64,000 nt of DNA from Boletus sp. NGJ (Eukaryota; Basidiomycota; Agaricomycetes; Boletales; Boletaceae). The position numbers and the translations under genes were made by a program. The notes beneath the pieces were generated by a model. The model worked only from the letters and a program-made list of their open reading frames with translations, searched no databases and was not told the DNA's origin. The stretch covers positions 186,001-250,000 of the forward strand of contig JAGTXK010000226.1 of the NCBI GenBank assembly GCA_019096195.1. The letters are read 5' to 3'. Of this stretch, positions 1-11,333 are shown piece after piece (the first letter of the stretch is position 1; the number at the start of each line of letters is the position of its first letter).

Positions 1-643
1 TGAGTGCTATCGCAATCGCAACCACCACAGCACACTTGCCTTGACGCGCATCGCATCCCAGTCCGCCTCCAGCGTCCCGTTCACCGCGAGTAACAATAGT
101 GGTTCCGTGCCTTCTCCAGACACGCTCTCGTCTTCGACGGCCAGTACGAGAATCCGTCCAAGCTGTCAATGTGGACGCGTAGTAGTCGTGTAGAGTACCG
201 ATCGTCAATGTAGAACACCTCTTTTCGTCCCCCACTCGTGAACTCACCTCGCTCTCGACGGTCCCCTCTGCTTCCTCCCTCGTCTCGGCCCACACCTCCG
301 CCCCAAGCCCAGCCGCCATCCGAATCTCATCCTTGGACCTCTGCGGTGCAGATCGTGTGCGCGTCTCTATGCTGGCAACACTACCAGGTTTAGAACCGTA
401 TGGTGTGCCGGAGCTCAATGACCTATTCGACTTGATTGAACTCGGGCTGGAAGGCGTCGCACCAGCCCCTGAGATGATGGAACTACTAGGACTGGATTGC
501 GATCCGTGCGCGAAGCTCTCTGCGCTCATCTGAGAGGCATACGACACCAGCGCGCCTTCGGGTGTGAACAACAGCGCAGTATGTATGGACGGTGGAGAAA
601 GCAGTTGGGAGAGGTAGGTGTGCAGAGTGGGGAGGATGAGCAT
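1..643 (-). CDS. Roadblock/LC7 (LAMTOR2-like) protein, 3' end outside window
   Basis: Reading leftward from an ATG at 643-641, exon 1 (643-248) encodes MLILPTLHTYLSQLL, then TALLFTPEGALVSYAS, which fits the opening of the Roadblock fold of LAMTOR2/p14. An 85-nt intron (247-163) is removed in phase 0 and exon 2 continues with LGRILVLAVEDE and LLLLAVNGTLEADWDAMRVK, the second half of the fold. LAMTOR2 belongs to the Ragulator complex that anchors Rag GTPases and TORC1 on lysosome or vacuole membranes. A Ser/Pro/Gly-rich insert of about 50 residues sits between the first strand pair and the helix, absent from the compact 125-residue animal protein. After codon AAG (42-40) comes GCAAGT, a good GC-type donor; read through, the frame stops at 9-7, so the remaining C-terminus is probably beyond the edge. 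Family moderately sure, orthology less so. Confidence 0.68.
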   Translation of the reverse strand, partial: MLILPTLHTYLSQLLSPPSIHTALLFTPEGALVSYASQMSAESFAHGSQSSPSSSIISGAGATPSSPSSIKSNRSLSSGTPYGSKPGSVASIETRTRSAPQRSKDEIRMAAGLGAEVWAETREEAEGTVESEVSSRVGDEKRCSTLTIGTLHDYYASTLTAWTDSRTGRRRRERVWRRHGTTIVTRGERDAGGGLGCDARQGKCAVVVAIAIAL

Positions 644-1063
644 CTTGCTAGTTGGTCAGATTCAAGAGCTTGTCACTGATCGCCAGATACATTCGGCAAG
701 TCGAGTGGCGTGTACCGTCGACGCGTACGGGGAGTACAACCACACATTTGACCCGTGGAGAACACCATACATTCTTTTCATCTCCCAGCCAAAACCAGGT
801 AGACAAAATGCTACGGAAACAAGTGATAAAGCCAACATATCGAGATACGCGAGGTGAGAAGAAACAAAGATTAAAAAAGAGAGGTGTCGTCAATTGTCGG
901 CACGCCCTACTCGCAGCGGAATGTTAGGATGGATCGGGCAATTCGCATCCAGAAAGGCCGAACACGAAACGCCATCCAGTGTCCTCCACGCTTTACACCA
1001 ACCCACACCTCTCCCATTCCCCTTGCCCAACGGTCAGATTTTGGGGTGCACATACGGAGCCGC
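644..1063. other. Intergenic, no gene seen
   Basis: This 420-base gap lies upstream of the LAMTOR2-like gene and downstream of the calnexin stop codon. I see no conserved protein in any frame; it should hold the LAMTOR2-like promoter and the calnexin 3' untranslated region. Confidence 0.5.
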
Positions 1064-3095
1064 CTACTTGCGCTTCTTCACAGGGCTCTCCTCCTTTTTC
1101 TCACCACCCGCAGGGGCAACGGGTGCCGTCTCGTCCTTCTTGTCGTCTGGCGTAGGCGCATCCGTCTTCTTCGAGCTTGGTTTGGCGATGGGCTTCTGGC
1201 CAGCGCCAACCAACCCGAACAAACCACCCAACAGGATGAAGAACGTAACGAGAACTCCAAGCAATCCAGCAGCAGTCTCGGGGTGGGACGTGACGGCACC
1301 AATAGGGTTCTCGCGGGCGTCCTCGAGGAACACACCGATCTTGGCACGTACGAATCCAGCAGGGTCAACAGCGAACTCAGGAATCTCGGACTCTTCGACG
1401 TCAGGAGTCGCCTTCGAAGCTGCTTCAAGGGCGTGCTTCACACCCCATGTTTCCTCACGCAGAGCCTTCGCATCACCAATGGAGTGTCCGACGTAGATGT
1501 TGTCGAAGAGGATGTCTTCAGTCATGGTCCAAAGCTCAATACCGACACCACCCTATGCATAAAAATATAATAAGCACAAGAACACGAACAGAGACCATGA
1601 GAGGACGCACAATTTTGTTGAGGTGCTTGACCGGCTCGAGGTCCTCAAAGTAGCCAGGGTTAGGGATCTTACGGGGTGCCCATTCGCCTTTGTATGCTGG
1701 GTTGTCAATCATAGGCGCGTACCACTTGCCCTTGTATTTAGGGTTGGCCTTGAATGGACTATCAAGACAATTCTATGCGTCAATGTGGGGTAGACGAGCC
1801 GACAAGGTTGCGTACCGTTTCCATTCACCACAGCCAGGTGCCTCATTACATGCAGGGTTGCGAACAGTGGGTGCGATCCAATCACCGTCCTCCTCATCAT
1901 CCCATTCCTCGGGCTTCTCAGCATCTGAAAGATTGTTAGACTCATCACAAGTCTCCTACAGACTGAAACCGCACCGGGGTCAGGGATACTCTCGGGCTCG
2001 TCATCGAGCCAACCCTCGGGCTTGACAGCATCCTCGTCTAGGATCTCATAGGGCTCGCTCTCATCCCAGTCATCGGGCTACACGTACAAAGTAGAATTAA
2101 CCAAGGTAGAGTAACGAACCAAAAAATCATATTCACCTTGACTGCTGCAGGGTCAGAAATTTTCTTGGTGTCAACCCAGTCTGCAGGTTTCATGTCCTCG
2201 GGATCATCGATCTCCTTGGGAGGGTTTACAGAGGGCGTAAAGTCTTCGAGAAGGTCACCTGATGTTTCCACTTTTCCATTGAACTGGACCTCGTACGTGT
2301 TGTCGGGGCTGCAATTTGGTCAACAATATGATCACGACACCTCCAAGAATCGGCTCACTTGACAACAAGGGTGTAGACATTGGTGTCTTTGCCAAAAGTC
2401 GGCTTGGGAGGAGTAGTGAGGTGCTTCTCTTCGTACTCGCCAGTAACAGGGTTTTTATGACGGAAGATAAAGTGCAGCTATGCCATGGCATACACGTCAG
2501 CAATTTTGCCTAGCAGTGAGACTCAATATCCACCTTGTTACCCGGGCAGGTCAAGTCGGGACCAAACATGACCACCCAAGGGGTCGTGTCCGCGAATTCT
2601 TTCCCGCTCGTCTGGAAGCCATCCTCGAGCAACTTGATGTAACCACCACCGCAATTCCCACCCTTCTGGTACTGCACCTCATACTGAATCACGAGGGGCT
2701 TGTTCTTGAAGTCGACAGGGGACGCAAAGGGGGCAGAGATGGCGTGGTGGGCAGCCTTGGACTTGGCTACGAGGGCCTTCTTGCCAGCGATGAGAGGGGT
2801 TTCAGGGTCCTCGACTTTCCATTCGCCGACGTAGGAGAAGGTCTCGCCGCCTACGGGCGTCTTTTTGGTAGCCTCAGAAGGCGTCCAGCGTTCAGACCAG
2901 TCGTCGGTGAATTGTTCGATGAATGGAGCAGTTATTTCCGTGACCTGAATGGAAGGGTGAACGCGTGTTCGCAGAGACGTGGAAGACGTATGGTGATGCA
3001 CAACGCGAACGTACCTTGAAGACAGGCTGGTCGTCAGCAGCATTCGCAGTAGCTGCGGCGGCGACGAGGACAACAGAGAGCGCTACGCTTCGCAT
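1064..3095 (-). CDS. CNX1: Calnexin, ER membrane lectin chaperone
   Basis: Calnexin binds monoglucosylated N-glycans on new glycoproteins in the ER and helps them fold. The start at 3095 opens a signal peptide ([19 protein letters not shown]). A 70-nt intron (3014-2945) follows, then the lectin domain: [28 protein letters not shown] with the conserved Cys and Tyr, and [13 protein letters not shown]. Further short exons give [16 protein letters not shown], then the Pro-rich P-domain arm with two sets of repeats ([13 protein letters not shown] and PDDWDE types, then [11 protein letters not shown] and NPAYKGEW types). The last exon contains [17 protein letters not shown], one membrane segment ([20 protein letters not shown]) and a cytosolic tail rich in Lys, Glu and Pro ending SPVKKRK. 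Domain order is complete, with at least seven exons. I see no damage. Very sure of the family. Confidence 0.95.
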
Positions 3096-3317
3096 CGCAA
3101 TAATACGAAGGACCAGTTCAAATAAAACAAGGAAAACGGTTGAGCAAACGAGCGAGAAAACAAGTGTTGGTAAAAAGGTAAAGTCGGAGTCGGACACGCT
3201 CTAATAAATCTTGCCCGGTTAGTAAGGCCACGTATACTCTCCCACGCTGAACAGCACACCAGCCACGTCGTCGTTGCTATCATCACATACACTAGTTACA
3301 CGCTATATTAGTCCCCT

Positions 3318-6300
3318 CTATCCAAGCAAATCCGCGTGTCCTGAAGCCGACAGTGCGAGCTGCAATCGTCGGTCAACATATATACCAGCCCAGCACCGCG
3401 ATATGACGTACCACAAATTCGTCGTCGAGGTACTTGGACACCGCTATTTGGTCCCCAAGCCCTTTGCGCCGCCGTGTCTTGAGCACGAGATCCCTCGCGA
3501 GTGCTTGCCCAGAAGCAGGCTCCAGTGGCCTGAGCTTGATGCTCGTGTCCGTCGGGTCACCTATGAGGCACCACTTAACACAACGGCCATCCCCATATGA
3601 TGTCGGATCACTCACCAGGGACAATCGACCAATGGTCAAACACCTGCGAGCAAAACGCCTGTCCCTGCGTCGCAGTGCGCAAGTCTGTCTCGAAGCCGTT
3701 CGCGTCGATAACAGGGATGAGGGCTTTGACAGTGTACAGTGGCGATCCTGCCTTGGGTGTATCTTGTGTAACGTGCCCTCTCCGCCTAGCAAGCACAGTA
3801 TACACGGCAGATATACAATCTGCCGGTGCCTGCACTTCTACATAGTATATTGGTTCCATCAGGCGCGGTGTAGCCTGTAACACATTGTCACACCATAATA
3901 CAAGGTGAAGGGGGAAAAGAGGGTCCTACCATCAAGAATGAAGAGTAACACACGCGTCGTACCGTAGGCACTATCTGTCCTCCGCCACGAAAGATTGGTT
4001 CCTGCGCCAAGCTGGCGTCCAGTATCCGGAATTTGACATTGCGCATAGCTGTCGGGCATCCGTCAGCTTCCATTGTTAAGAACACCGCCATGACTCACGC
4101 TCGTCACACAGTGGGCCTTCCCGCGCGCCCCACTGGAACCCTTGTTTGACGTATTCCTTTACCGATCCCAGTAGTTTTTTGTCTACCTACAAAGCAAGGG
4201 TCATTGATGTGCTTAAGTGAGCGCAGAGGTGAACAATCGATACCTGCGAGGGCAATGTATCATCCAAAAGGATATTAGCCCCACTGTCGTCGGGTCCAAA
4301 TGCCCACATCGATCTCGACGCCAAAAGATCCCACTGATACTTCTCCTGGAAAAACGTTCCGCGCTCTTTCGGGGTCATTCGCATCGTCACCCTGCCACGC
4401 TCAATGTCTTCTGCTATACCTCTTTCAAGTGGCTCTGCGATCATCGTAATTTTGTTCCTGATCATCCCGTTAGCCCACGTCCATGTTGGATTAATGAAGG
4501 ATTGGTCTCTTCAACCTACTTTTTGTTCGGTGTATCAGCATAACATTTTAGCGCACTCGTTTCCAATACCGTCTCTGAAAACTTCGTGACGGGATCGGAC
4601 ACCTTGATCTCGATTTCCGAAAACAGCTTCCTCAGGTCGTGCAGAACGCAATCCAAATACAACTCCCCGGTACCAATCAGCACATGCTCGCCACTCTCCT
4701 CGACTTTGGTGGCGGCAAGAGGGTAGGATTTATTGATGCTCCGCAGACCCGACAACATCTTGGGAAGCTCGGATGGCGCGATGGGCTCAATGGCTATCTT
4801 TAGAACCGATTCGGTCATATGTTTAATGGGTCGGAAAATATGGAGTTCCTCTTCAATATCGAGAGGAGCAAGAGTAGCAGTTTTGGAGATCGAGGCATCG
4901 ACACCACCGATGAGAACGAGATTTCCAGCAGGTACTTCATCTGCTGGGATGAAGTATCTGAAGATGAACCGTGAAAAAAAAGAAACAGAGGATGCCATGC
5001 AAAGTGAAGCATTCCTCACCTCGATTCACTGAGCCAAAGTCCCTCCACTGTAGCTTTCATCATATCTTCTTCATCTTCCGGTGAAAAGCCTTCTCCCAAA
5101 ACCTTAACTTGCACATCCTTTCGTAATGTTCCACTCAAAACACGACCAAATGCTCTGAAAGACTGAGCGTCCGTTGTGTGGTAGAGTTTGGTTATCTGGA
5201 CCATTAAAGGACCCTCTGCGTCGCAAGTTTTCATAGATGCAGCGAGTTCCGAGGTCTGTGGGCCTGTGTATGTCCGCTCTACTTTAGTAGGTCCGCCAAC
5301 TACCGGTGATGGGATATGCTCGACGATCATATCCACGAGCCCCGTTGCAGGCCCGAAGAACTGGTCAAGAACCACCTTGAGCAGCGGGCGGACATCCATT
5401 TTGTACATCACGGGCTTTAGTGTGATGTTGAGCGATGCGAGAGTCTGTTTGAGGCCATCTGTCTCCTCGCTAAGCACATGACTATAAAGCTTGTACAGAG
5501 GATCCAGGATAAAGTGGACGAATGTTCGAGATTGCTCGGGGTCAGAAGCTTTACGTGTGAACTTTCGTGAATCGTCGTTGAAATAGATGTCTCCCCACAA
5601 GCGATCAGCGAAGGCAGATACGTCCAGGGGACCATATGTATCTGCGTACATCTGGGCGAATGACCGAAGGGTAAAACACCAGGCCATATCTGTGCTTCCG
5701 AACGCGACGTTTCCGTTTTCAGGGCTTAGGCGTAACTCGGGATCTGGATCGATACCGCTGTTGAATGTAACTAGTTAGGGCAATATCTCTGGATATACAA
5801 GCGAACCGACCTGATAAATGTGTTGATTTCCTCGATAGTGTGTTTGATTTTGTAGTAAGCATCAGTAGGCTTGATGCGCAACTCAAGGATAAGTCGGTCA
5901 ATTTTGTTCACCAGGAGTGTTATCTTGATACCCTCTTGGAGGGCGTGACGTATTATAGCTTCAGTATTGACCATCATCTGTGTCAGTCATTCAGTTGGGA
6001 TTAAGAACTGCAGCTGTTTGAGACAGACCCCTTCAACAACGTCAACCACCAGCAAAATGCCATCAGCCAGTCGCATCGCTGACGCAACTTCGTCGACGAA
6101 GTTCACGTGTCCTGGTGTATCGATGAAATGTACCAAATGTGATTTTCCACTGGTAGTTGACAAAACCAACGACATTGGTGATGACTTGATCGAAATCTGT
6201 CGCTCACGCGATAGGACGTGTGTATCGGTGTATTTCAACTGGGACCAAGAAGTGTAAGCTATAGCCACTCAAGGGAACTGACTCACAAACCGGATTGTCC

Positions 6301-6924
6301 GCGTCCCAAACGAGCTTGTGCGTTTCGAAAAGTAGCATATCCATAAGTGCCGTCTTTCCGTGATGCAAATGCCCAACTATCGCGATATTTCGCACCATCT
6401 CAGGGAAAGACATCATGCTTAATAGGAACCTGTTGTGATAATCTGATAAGGGTTAGCAGGGACCCAAAAACATATGACGCACCCCTTGTCGAAGCGTGTT
6501 TGGGGCATATCTTTCTCCTCTACCGTCCATTTCCGAACTTTTATGGGGGCGATGATTGGTTCTGTAAGCGGTTGCGCATCTTCTTCTTGCACGAGGGTCT
6601 CTACGTCCGGCCCATACACGTCTTCCGCGGAAGGGTAGTATTGCTTGTCTTCGTGCAGAATAACAGCATTATGTACGGGTTCTAGTTTCAAAGTCGACAT
6701 GAGATATCGCCATCCGCGACCTGGTTGAACTTACCCTCCACCTCCATGAGCGCGCCCGCTTCCTCTGTCTGCATTGGCTCTTCTTCATAGCCTTCGAGGG
6801 TAGGCGCGGCTGCATGCCGTGGACCATCGCCAAAGCCAGTCTCCATCGCCTCCTCTTCATCCTCAGAACCCAGGTCCGCGCCAATGTAGTTACCGAACTC
6901 GTCGTAGTCCTCGAATGAAACCAT
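3318..6924 (-). CDS. SNU114: Snu114/EFTUD2, U5 snRNP GTPase of the spliceosome
   Basis: An EF-2-like GTPase of the U5 snRNP that controls Brr2 during spliceosome activation and disassembly. Start at 6924 gives [15 protein letters not shown], the usual N-terminus, followed by an acidic stretch and [15 protein letters not shown]. GTPase motifs are in order: P-loop [21 protein letters not shown] and [12 protein letters not shown]-2-like domains follow: [68 protein letters not shown] and [19 protein letters not shown], then [18 protein letters not shown] near the C-terminus. I end the gene at 3318 by splicing a 52-nt intron (3411-3360) so the tail reads DDEFV then [13 protein letters not shown]. 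Without that splice the frame stops at 3373. Many short exons, no visible damage. It shares a short upstream region with prefoldin subunit 1. Confidence 0.95.
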
Positions 6925-7091
6925 GGTAGAGAACTGACGGCACCAGTGACCGAGCTTATGCGTTGGACGCGTAGGAGTGAAAAGAATAAATTTCGAACTC
7001 CGGGTTATTAGGGACTAATAGTGACTCTACTACAGTCTGACTAGCATTCATCAATGACCATCCGATCATAATCTTTGGACTGTCGTTCACC
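6925..7091. promoter_or_regulatory. Bidirectional promoter between SNU114 and PFD1
   Basis: Only 167 bases separate the two divergent ATGs, so both promoters must lie here or overlap the 5' ends. No TATA-like box stands out. Confidence 0.55.
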
Positions 7092-7667
7092 ATGTCAACA
7101 TTGTCCGACGACACTCTGAGAAAGGTGCGATTCCTCTCTGTGCCCTCGCCTATCCCCTCGCTTACTCGCCGTCAAAGATTCTAGTCCAAATTCAACAAAC
7201 CGCAGTCCAATCACAGCGTGCTCTGAACTTGGCAAGGCAACAATGTGCTGCCAAGGAGCGTGAACGTCGAATCGTCCAGCTGACCATTGGTGAGATAGCG
7301 ACCATCGAAGGAAACGTCAATTTGTACAAAGGCGTAGGGAAGATGTCAGTTGTCTCCATTCAGGAGCCAGGAGATGAGTGACATGTTGCCTAGGTTCATG
7401 ATGGTGCCCCAGAAAGCCATGGAACAAGAACTGAAGGGACAAGAGAAAGAGTTGACGGACGATATCAACAATCTAAACAAAAAGGTTACCTCAGGCAGTC
7501 CGTGCTGAACCATCGGCTGACATGCACTCCGTCCGTTAGTCAAAGTTTCTCGAGAAGCAGTTCAATGATGCTCAAGCTCAACTACGTGACATCGTATGTG
7601 CTTTACATAGTCTATATCGTTGGTAGCTAACCATCTCTGACAGTTCCATCATAGCTCAAAACAATAG
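7092..7667 (+). CDS. PFD1: Prefoldin subunit 1
   Basis: Prefoldin is the hexameric jellyfish-shaped chaperone that passes unfolded actin and tubulin to the CCT chaperonin; subunit 1 is a beta-type subunit with two long helices joined by a beta hairpin. Five exons: 7092-7124, 7178-7344, 7394-7484, 7540-7593 and 7644-7667. The sum is 369 nt, that is 122 residues, the same as the human subunit. Helix 1 includes ILVQIQQTAVQSQRALNLAR; the hairpin reads NLYKGVGKMFMMVPQ, matching the family's YEGVGRMF region; helix 2 includes KFLEKQFNDAQAQLRDI. Introns are 49-55 nt. The fourth acceptor has two in-frame options (TTAG before TCA, or AAAG before TTT); I prefer the first because the family has a KKS motif there. 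Because the exons are so small the gene is easily missed by simple ORF finding. Confidence 0.9.
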
Positions 7668-7883
7668 TAGTTCGCTTAAATCATGCCATCGCAATATATT
7701 TGCTTGAGAGAAAGTGCTTCTATATCGATTAAGTCACATCGGCCGGGTGAGTAATAGCGCGATCGAGCATACTGAACATACAGATTGTGACATACGGTGC
7801 GTGGGCCCACTTTTCCACAAAGAACCATTACAGAGGAGATCGCATAGAGTGGCAGTAAACACCGCAAGACTGTCAGACTGTAA

Positions 7884-8587
7884 TTAATGATGCGCCAGTG
7901 CACGCCAAAGCGCCCGTTCAATAGGAAACACGTGGGTATTGATGGCGGTCTCCCAGTTCCTGGTTACAAACCATTGTACGTCCCGGAAAATGGCACACTC
8001 ATCCTTATGCCTTACCCATCCGTTTGTCTGGCATGTCTAACGCGATATTATCACCCTTGCGGTTGGCTATCGTAACTGGATGGACTCGCCTTTGAACAAT
8101 ACCATGCAGTCTTGCATCGTGCGCATTTCTTCACGTTTTCGTCCGCTCTCCCACAAACCTCACACTTCGCAACTCTGTCCCTCTCGAAGATTGCCTTGCT
8201 CGTCCTGAGCATTACTTCTAGCGTGTAAGGGAACACCTTTATGCGTGCATTTTCTTCCAGTCTCAAACCAGGCGGGCTGAATGCAAAAGTGTGTTGCGTG
8301 GCGTAAAGCACCGCGATGGTGCTCCCCGGAGTACAGAATGCTTGGAACATGGCACCACGATCTTCGGTGTGGAATGCAACCAGAATTTCGTGTCCTTTCT
8401 TGTCCTCCACCTGCAACATGAGGCGCACCAGAACACCGCTACTGACTACCTGGCCGAGAAAACACCAGTGCTTCCGCGGTTTTGCGGACGAGAAGTACGC
8501 ATCGTTTATTTCGTACTCGGGGGGAAGACCAAGGAATGTAGGGAAGGTATTTGGATTATTGAGGTCGGAGGTGGAGAGAGGTACCAT
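7884..8587 (-). CDS. MYND-type zinc finger protein
   Basis: About 220 residues. Exon 1 (8587-8090) carries an N-terminal domain (FLGLPPEYEINDAYF, EDKKGHEILVAFHTED, GSTIAVLYATQHTF) similar in style to basidiomycete proteins that pair a short beta-rich domain with a C-terminal MYND finger. The finger begins CEVCGRADENVKKCARCKTA and WYCSK, is cut by a 53-nt intron (8089-8037), and finishes TCQTNGWVRHKDEC in exon 2, so all eight zinc ligands (Cys7-His or equivalent) are present. The intron starts with GC (AAG, then GCGAGT) and ends with TTAG; no GT donor would keep the finger together. Stop at 7886-7884. MYND fingers usually bind Pro-rich peptides; the partner here is unknown. It converges with PFD1. 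Confidence 0.82.
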
Positions 8588-10019
8588 TGGTGAGTCAACC
8601 TGCTATGAGAATCTGGCTTTGATCGATTTTGCGTCTACCTTTTATATAGGACGGGGTCGTGTGATGGCTAGCTTCTGTATGGAACATTCTGGCGCCAACG
8701 CATGCATCAAAGGCAGTGAACACCTCAAGGCGTCACCGGGCTTCTTGGGCGAATTCCCACTCTCTGACGCTCATTTCGAACGCAGATACAGCTGCCTTGG
8801 CTCCATGCTATGCCGTCATTTCCGTTCGGGATCCCCCAAAACTGTAGACGCCTACCAAGCCTCACTGCAATGCAGGCGCCTACCATAGCGGTCTCGCGTT
8901 GTAGCTGGCGCTGATCAGACGCCCGGTGGCGAGTCATAAAACAAGGGTGACGGGGATATTTGGTTACCATGCCCAGGCGGAGATCCACAACACTTGAATG
9001 GAGAACGCTGAATCTCCGCCCTCCACGCTATGCCGGCGTTCCTTATGCGAACTTGACCAAACACGGAGGAACCAGTAAGCTTCCATTCAGGTGTGCTTCA
9101 CGTATGCCTTACGCCAAGGGCGAATTGAAATCATACCGATAAAGGTTGCAGTGATGAACCCCGCCCGCGGGTAGTGTTCAGACTTTGACGCCTGGCAGGA
9201 AGTTACTAATGCGTCTGAGAACTCCATGTGCAGTTTCAGTCGGAGATTCTAGCATCACACGACCAGCAGTGTTCTCGACGATGGTTGCGTAGGTATCTAA
9301 AACATACTGCCTATAAGATTTTATCATGCTACGCCCCACTTATGTTCATGTGACAGCTGCCAACGACAACACAAGTCAAATGCCTTCAAAATATTTGCGA
9401 CCGCTTCGTGGCGGACATACTTGTTAGTTGCTCAGCATGTCTAGTCGCGCTGCACTACGTATGGTGACTTCAGAAATCACACAAGTACAGCCTATTCCAG
9501 AGCGTTGTGACGGTCAGGCATTTTTCGGTACGTCGGTGCTCGTTGTCGAACATGGAAGTGTGAAGGCTTACTTAGCACCCGTCTCGTCTCGGATGATTTT
9601 CGATCCTGTGTCATCTACCGCATCCCTGCGGGAAACTTGTGGTCGTCGCATCGAGCTCAATCCTGATAGCCCACTCGGCGATGGGTCCTTGAGAAAAATT
9701 CAATGTCATACATGCGGTCGTCGTGGAGATGCGGGGAGTTATTGAGACATAGAGCACTGCTTTACCCGTTCCGAGGTTGATCTCGTCCAAAATCCTTGCA
9801 ACATGAAGCCATTCTTGCATCCTTCATTTGAAATATTTTTGGGGCATGGCAGAACCGACCCCACGGCAAGTTTCCATCCTGTTGTTGATTTTATGCGCAC
9901 TTGTTTTACCACATTTACCAATCTTAGTCTCAAGCAATGCCACCTACGTGGAGGATATGAACGATCCCGCTCAACTGCTTTTGGTTGCACCAAAATCCGC
10001 TATAACATCGATTGCAGCG
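8588..10019 (+). other. Region without a recognisable gene
   Basis: Short open frames occur on both strands (for example 9428-9745 plus and 9611-9820 minus) but none shows a family motif, and neighbouring frames do not join through plausible introns. Part of the right half may be worn 5' sequence of the GMC oxidoreductase remnant that follows. Confidence 0.4.
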
Positions 10020-10830
10020 GACCGAGGAGTTTGACTTCGGCTGCGTTCTTTCACGATTGCCTTGTCCGTTCGCGCAGCAATTTGCACGTTTGCACGCCAG
10101 CTACCGGGCAGCGGATTCAGGTCTTCTACGAGAGTAGCGAGGCCACTGCAGAGGGCATCTGGATAGAGTCTGATGTAGAAGGCCTCACCCCCTTTGCGTG
10201 CTCAAACGCGTGAAGATATTGGTCACTTCCAAGTTTCTCGCAGTACTGCTGCTTCGAATGGGCAGTCCGACCAAACCTTTGAAAATCTATCGCGCGGCTG
10301 CGATCACGTCTTTGGTTAACTATACCCATCGTGTTCCAGTTTCGGCACGGGATAGTCCCTTGCTCCAGTGCTCGAACTCTCAAACTTCATCCAATCTCGC
10401 CTTCTAGATGAGAAATGCCGCGTGGTCGTGCAAGCAAAGAAGGACCTCGATGCTCGTAGTGGATCCCAACTACTTCGCAACCAAGAACGACTGGGAAGTA
10501 ATGCGCAACGTTGTACGGTTCGCTGTTGAGATCAAAAAGAAGCCCGCGGCGCAAGGTATGACCTCACCGATGGTATCGATCCCGGTCAGACAGGTGCGGA
10601 TATTGATGGTTTCATCCAGAAGGAACGCATGAGTACGAACCACTGCTCGTCGACGGGATGGCGCCAGAGAGCGAATGGGGTATTGTGGGATGGCCGATTG
10701 AGGGTACATGGGGTGTGGAACCTATGTATTGCGGACTCGAGTATCTTGCCGGTTATTCTGGGTGCCCATCCGCTGCCGAGGCCGAGATATGCGCAGAGAC
10801 GGTGGAGGATATTGCCAAGGCAGCATAAAT
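10020..10830 (+). pseudogene. Decayed GMC oxidoreductase (C-terminal half)
   Basis: Fragments in changing frames follow the order of a GMC flavin oxidoreductase (aryl-alcohol oxidase or glucose oxidase type). Around 10035 is LTSAAFFHDCLVRSRSNLHV, like the family's TSAAYL..PNLHV. Near 10205 is KRVKILVTSKFLAVLLLR, like the REVIVSAGALGSPQLLLLSG segment. At 10459 is VVDPNYFATKNDWEVMRNVV, like DPNYF..DLEALVE. From about 10629 come HCSST, the MAP and WGIV pieces in a second frame, and DGRLRVHGVWNLCIADSS followed by ILPVILGAHP, which is the C-terminal substrate-loop and FAD region. The last piece, AETVEDIAKAA, is again in another frame. At least three frame changes are needed, and no FAD-binding GxGxxG N-terminus is visible upstream. 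A dead gene; intact enzymes of this family are secreted oxidases that supply H2O2. Confidence 0.65.
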
Positions 10831-11149
10831 GACTAGATGATTTTTTTCTGGCCAGGCCAAGCTTGGTTGGTACCACAGGCGTAGTACCGCGTATGATGCA
10901 GTGAAGAACAGGAAGTGGTTGGCCAGATTAGAATCTATATACCTGTAGGAGTGAGTTTGTACACTTGAAACTGTTCCCAAAGATAATTCATGACCATCTT
11001 TCGTCTCAGACGCTGGCACTTTTCGCTGGCACACAATGATACGTCGCGACACAATCTCTCTGAAAATTTCAGCATGCCGGCATATTGATCGCGGTGACCC
11101 GCTGACGACGGGAGGCCGAAACCAGCTCAGGTGAGTCACGCGATTCGCT

Positions 11150-11333
11150 GTCAAATGGGTATATTTCTGACTCGCCGTGGGTGCTCGGAATAAAAGTACG
11201 TATTATGGTTATCTAGTTCAGAGCGACACGTCTCCTTCGAGGTGAGTTCCAACTTCCTTGACACCATCTGGTCAAGACATTCATATTTAGATTGATTAGG
11301 GATACTTTTTCTACTGCTTACCCACACCAGGAT
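11150..11333 (+). promoter_or_regulatory. Upstream region and probable 5' UTR intron of MFS copy 1
   Basis: The sequence TTCGAG then GTGAGT at 11242 and ATTAG ending at 11299 make a good 58-nt intron before the ATG. The same arrangement is kept before the second MFS copy (15643-15699), so this part of the leader was duplicated along with the gene. Confidence 0.5.

Noticed and set aside
884-1570. 228-codon open frame on the plus strand
   Set aside because: It lies antisense to the calnexin C-terminal exon and has no motif; a shadow of the real gene.
8316-8888. 190-codon plus-strand frame
   Set aside because: Mostly antisense to the MYND gene and without any known domain.
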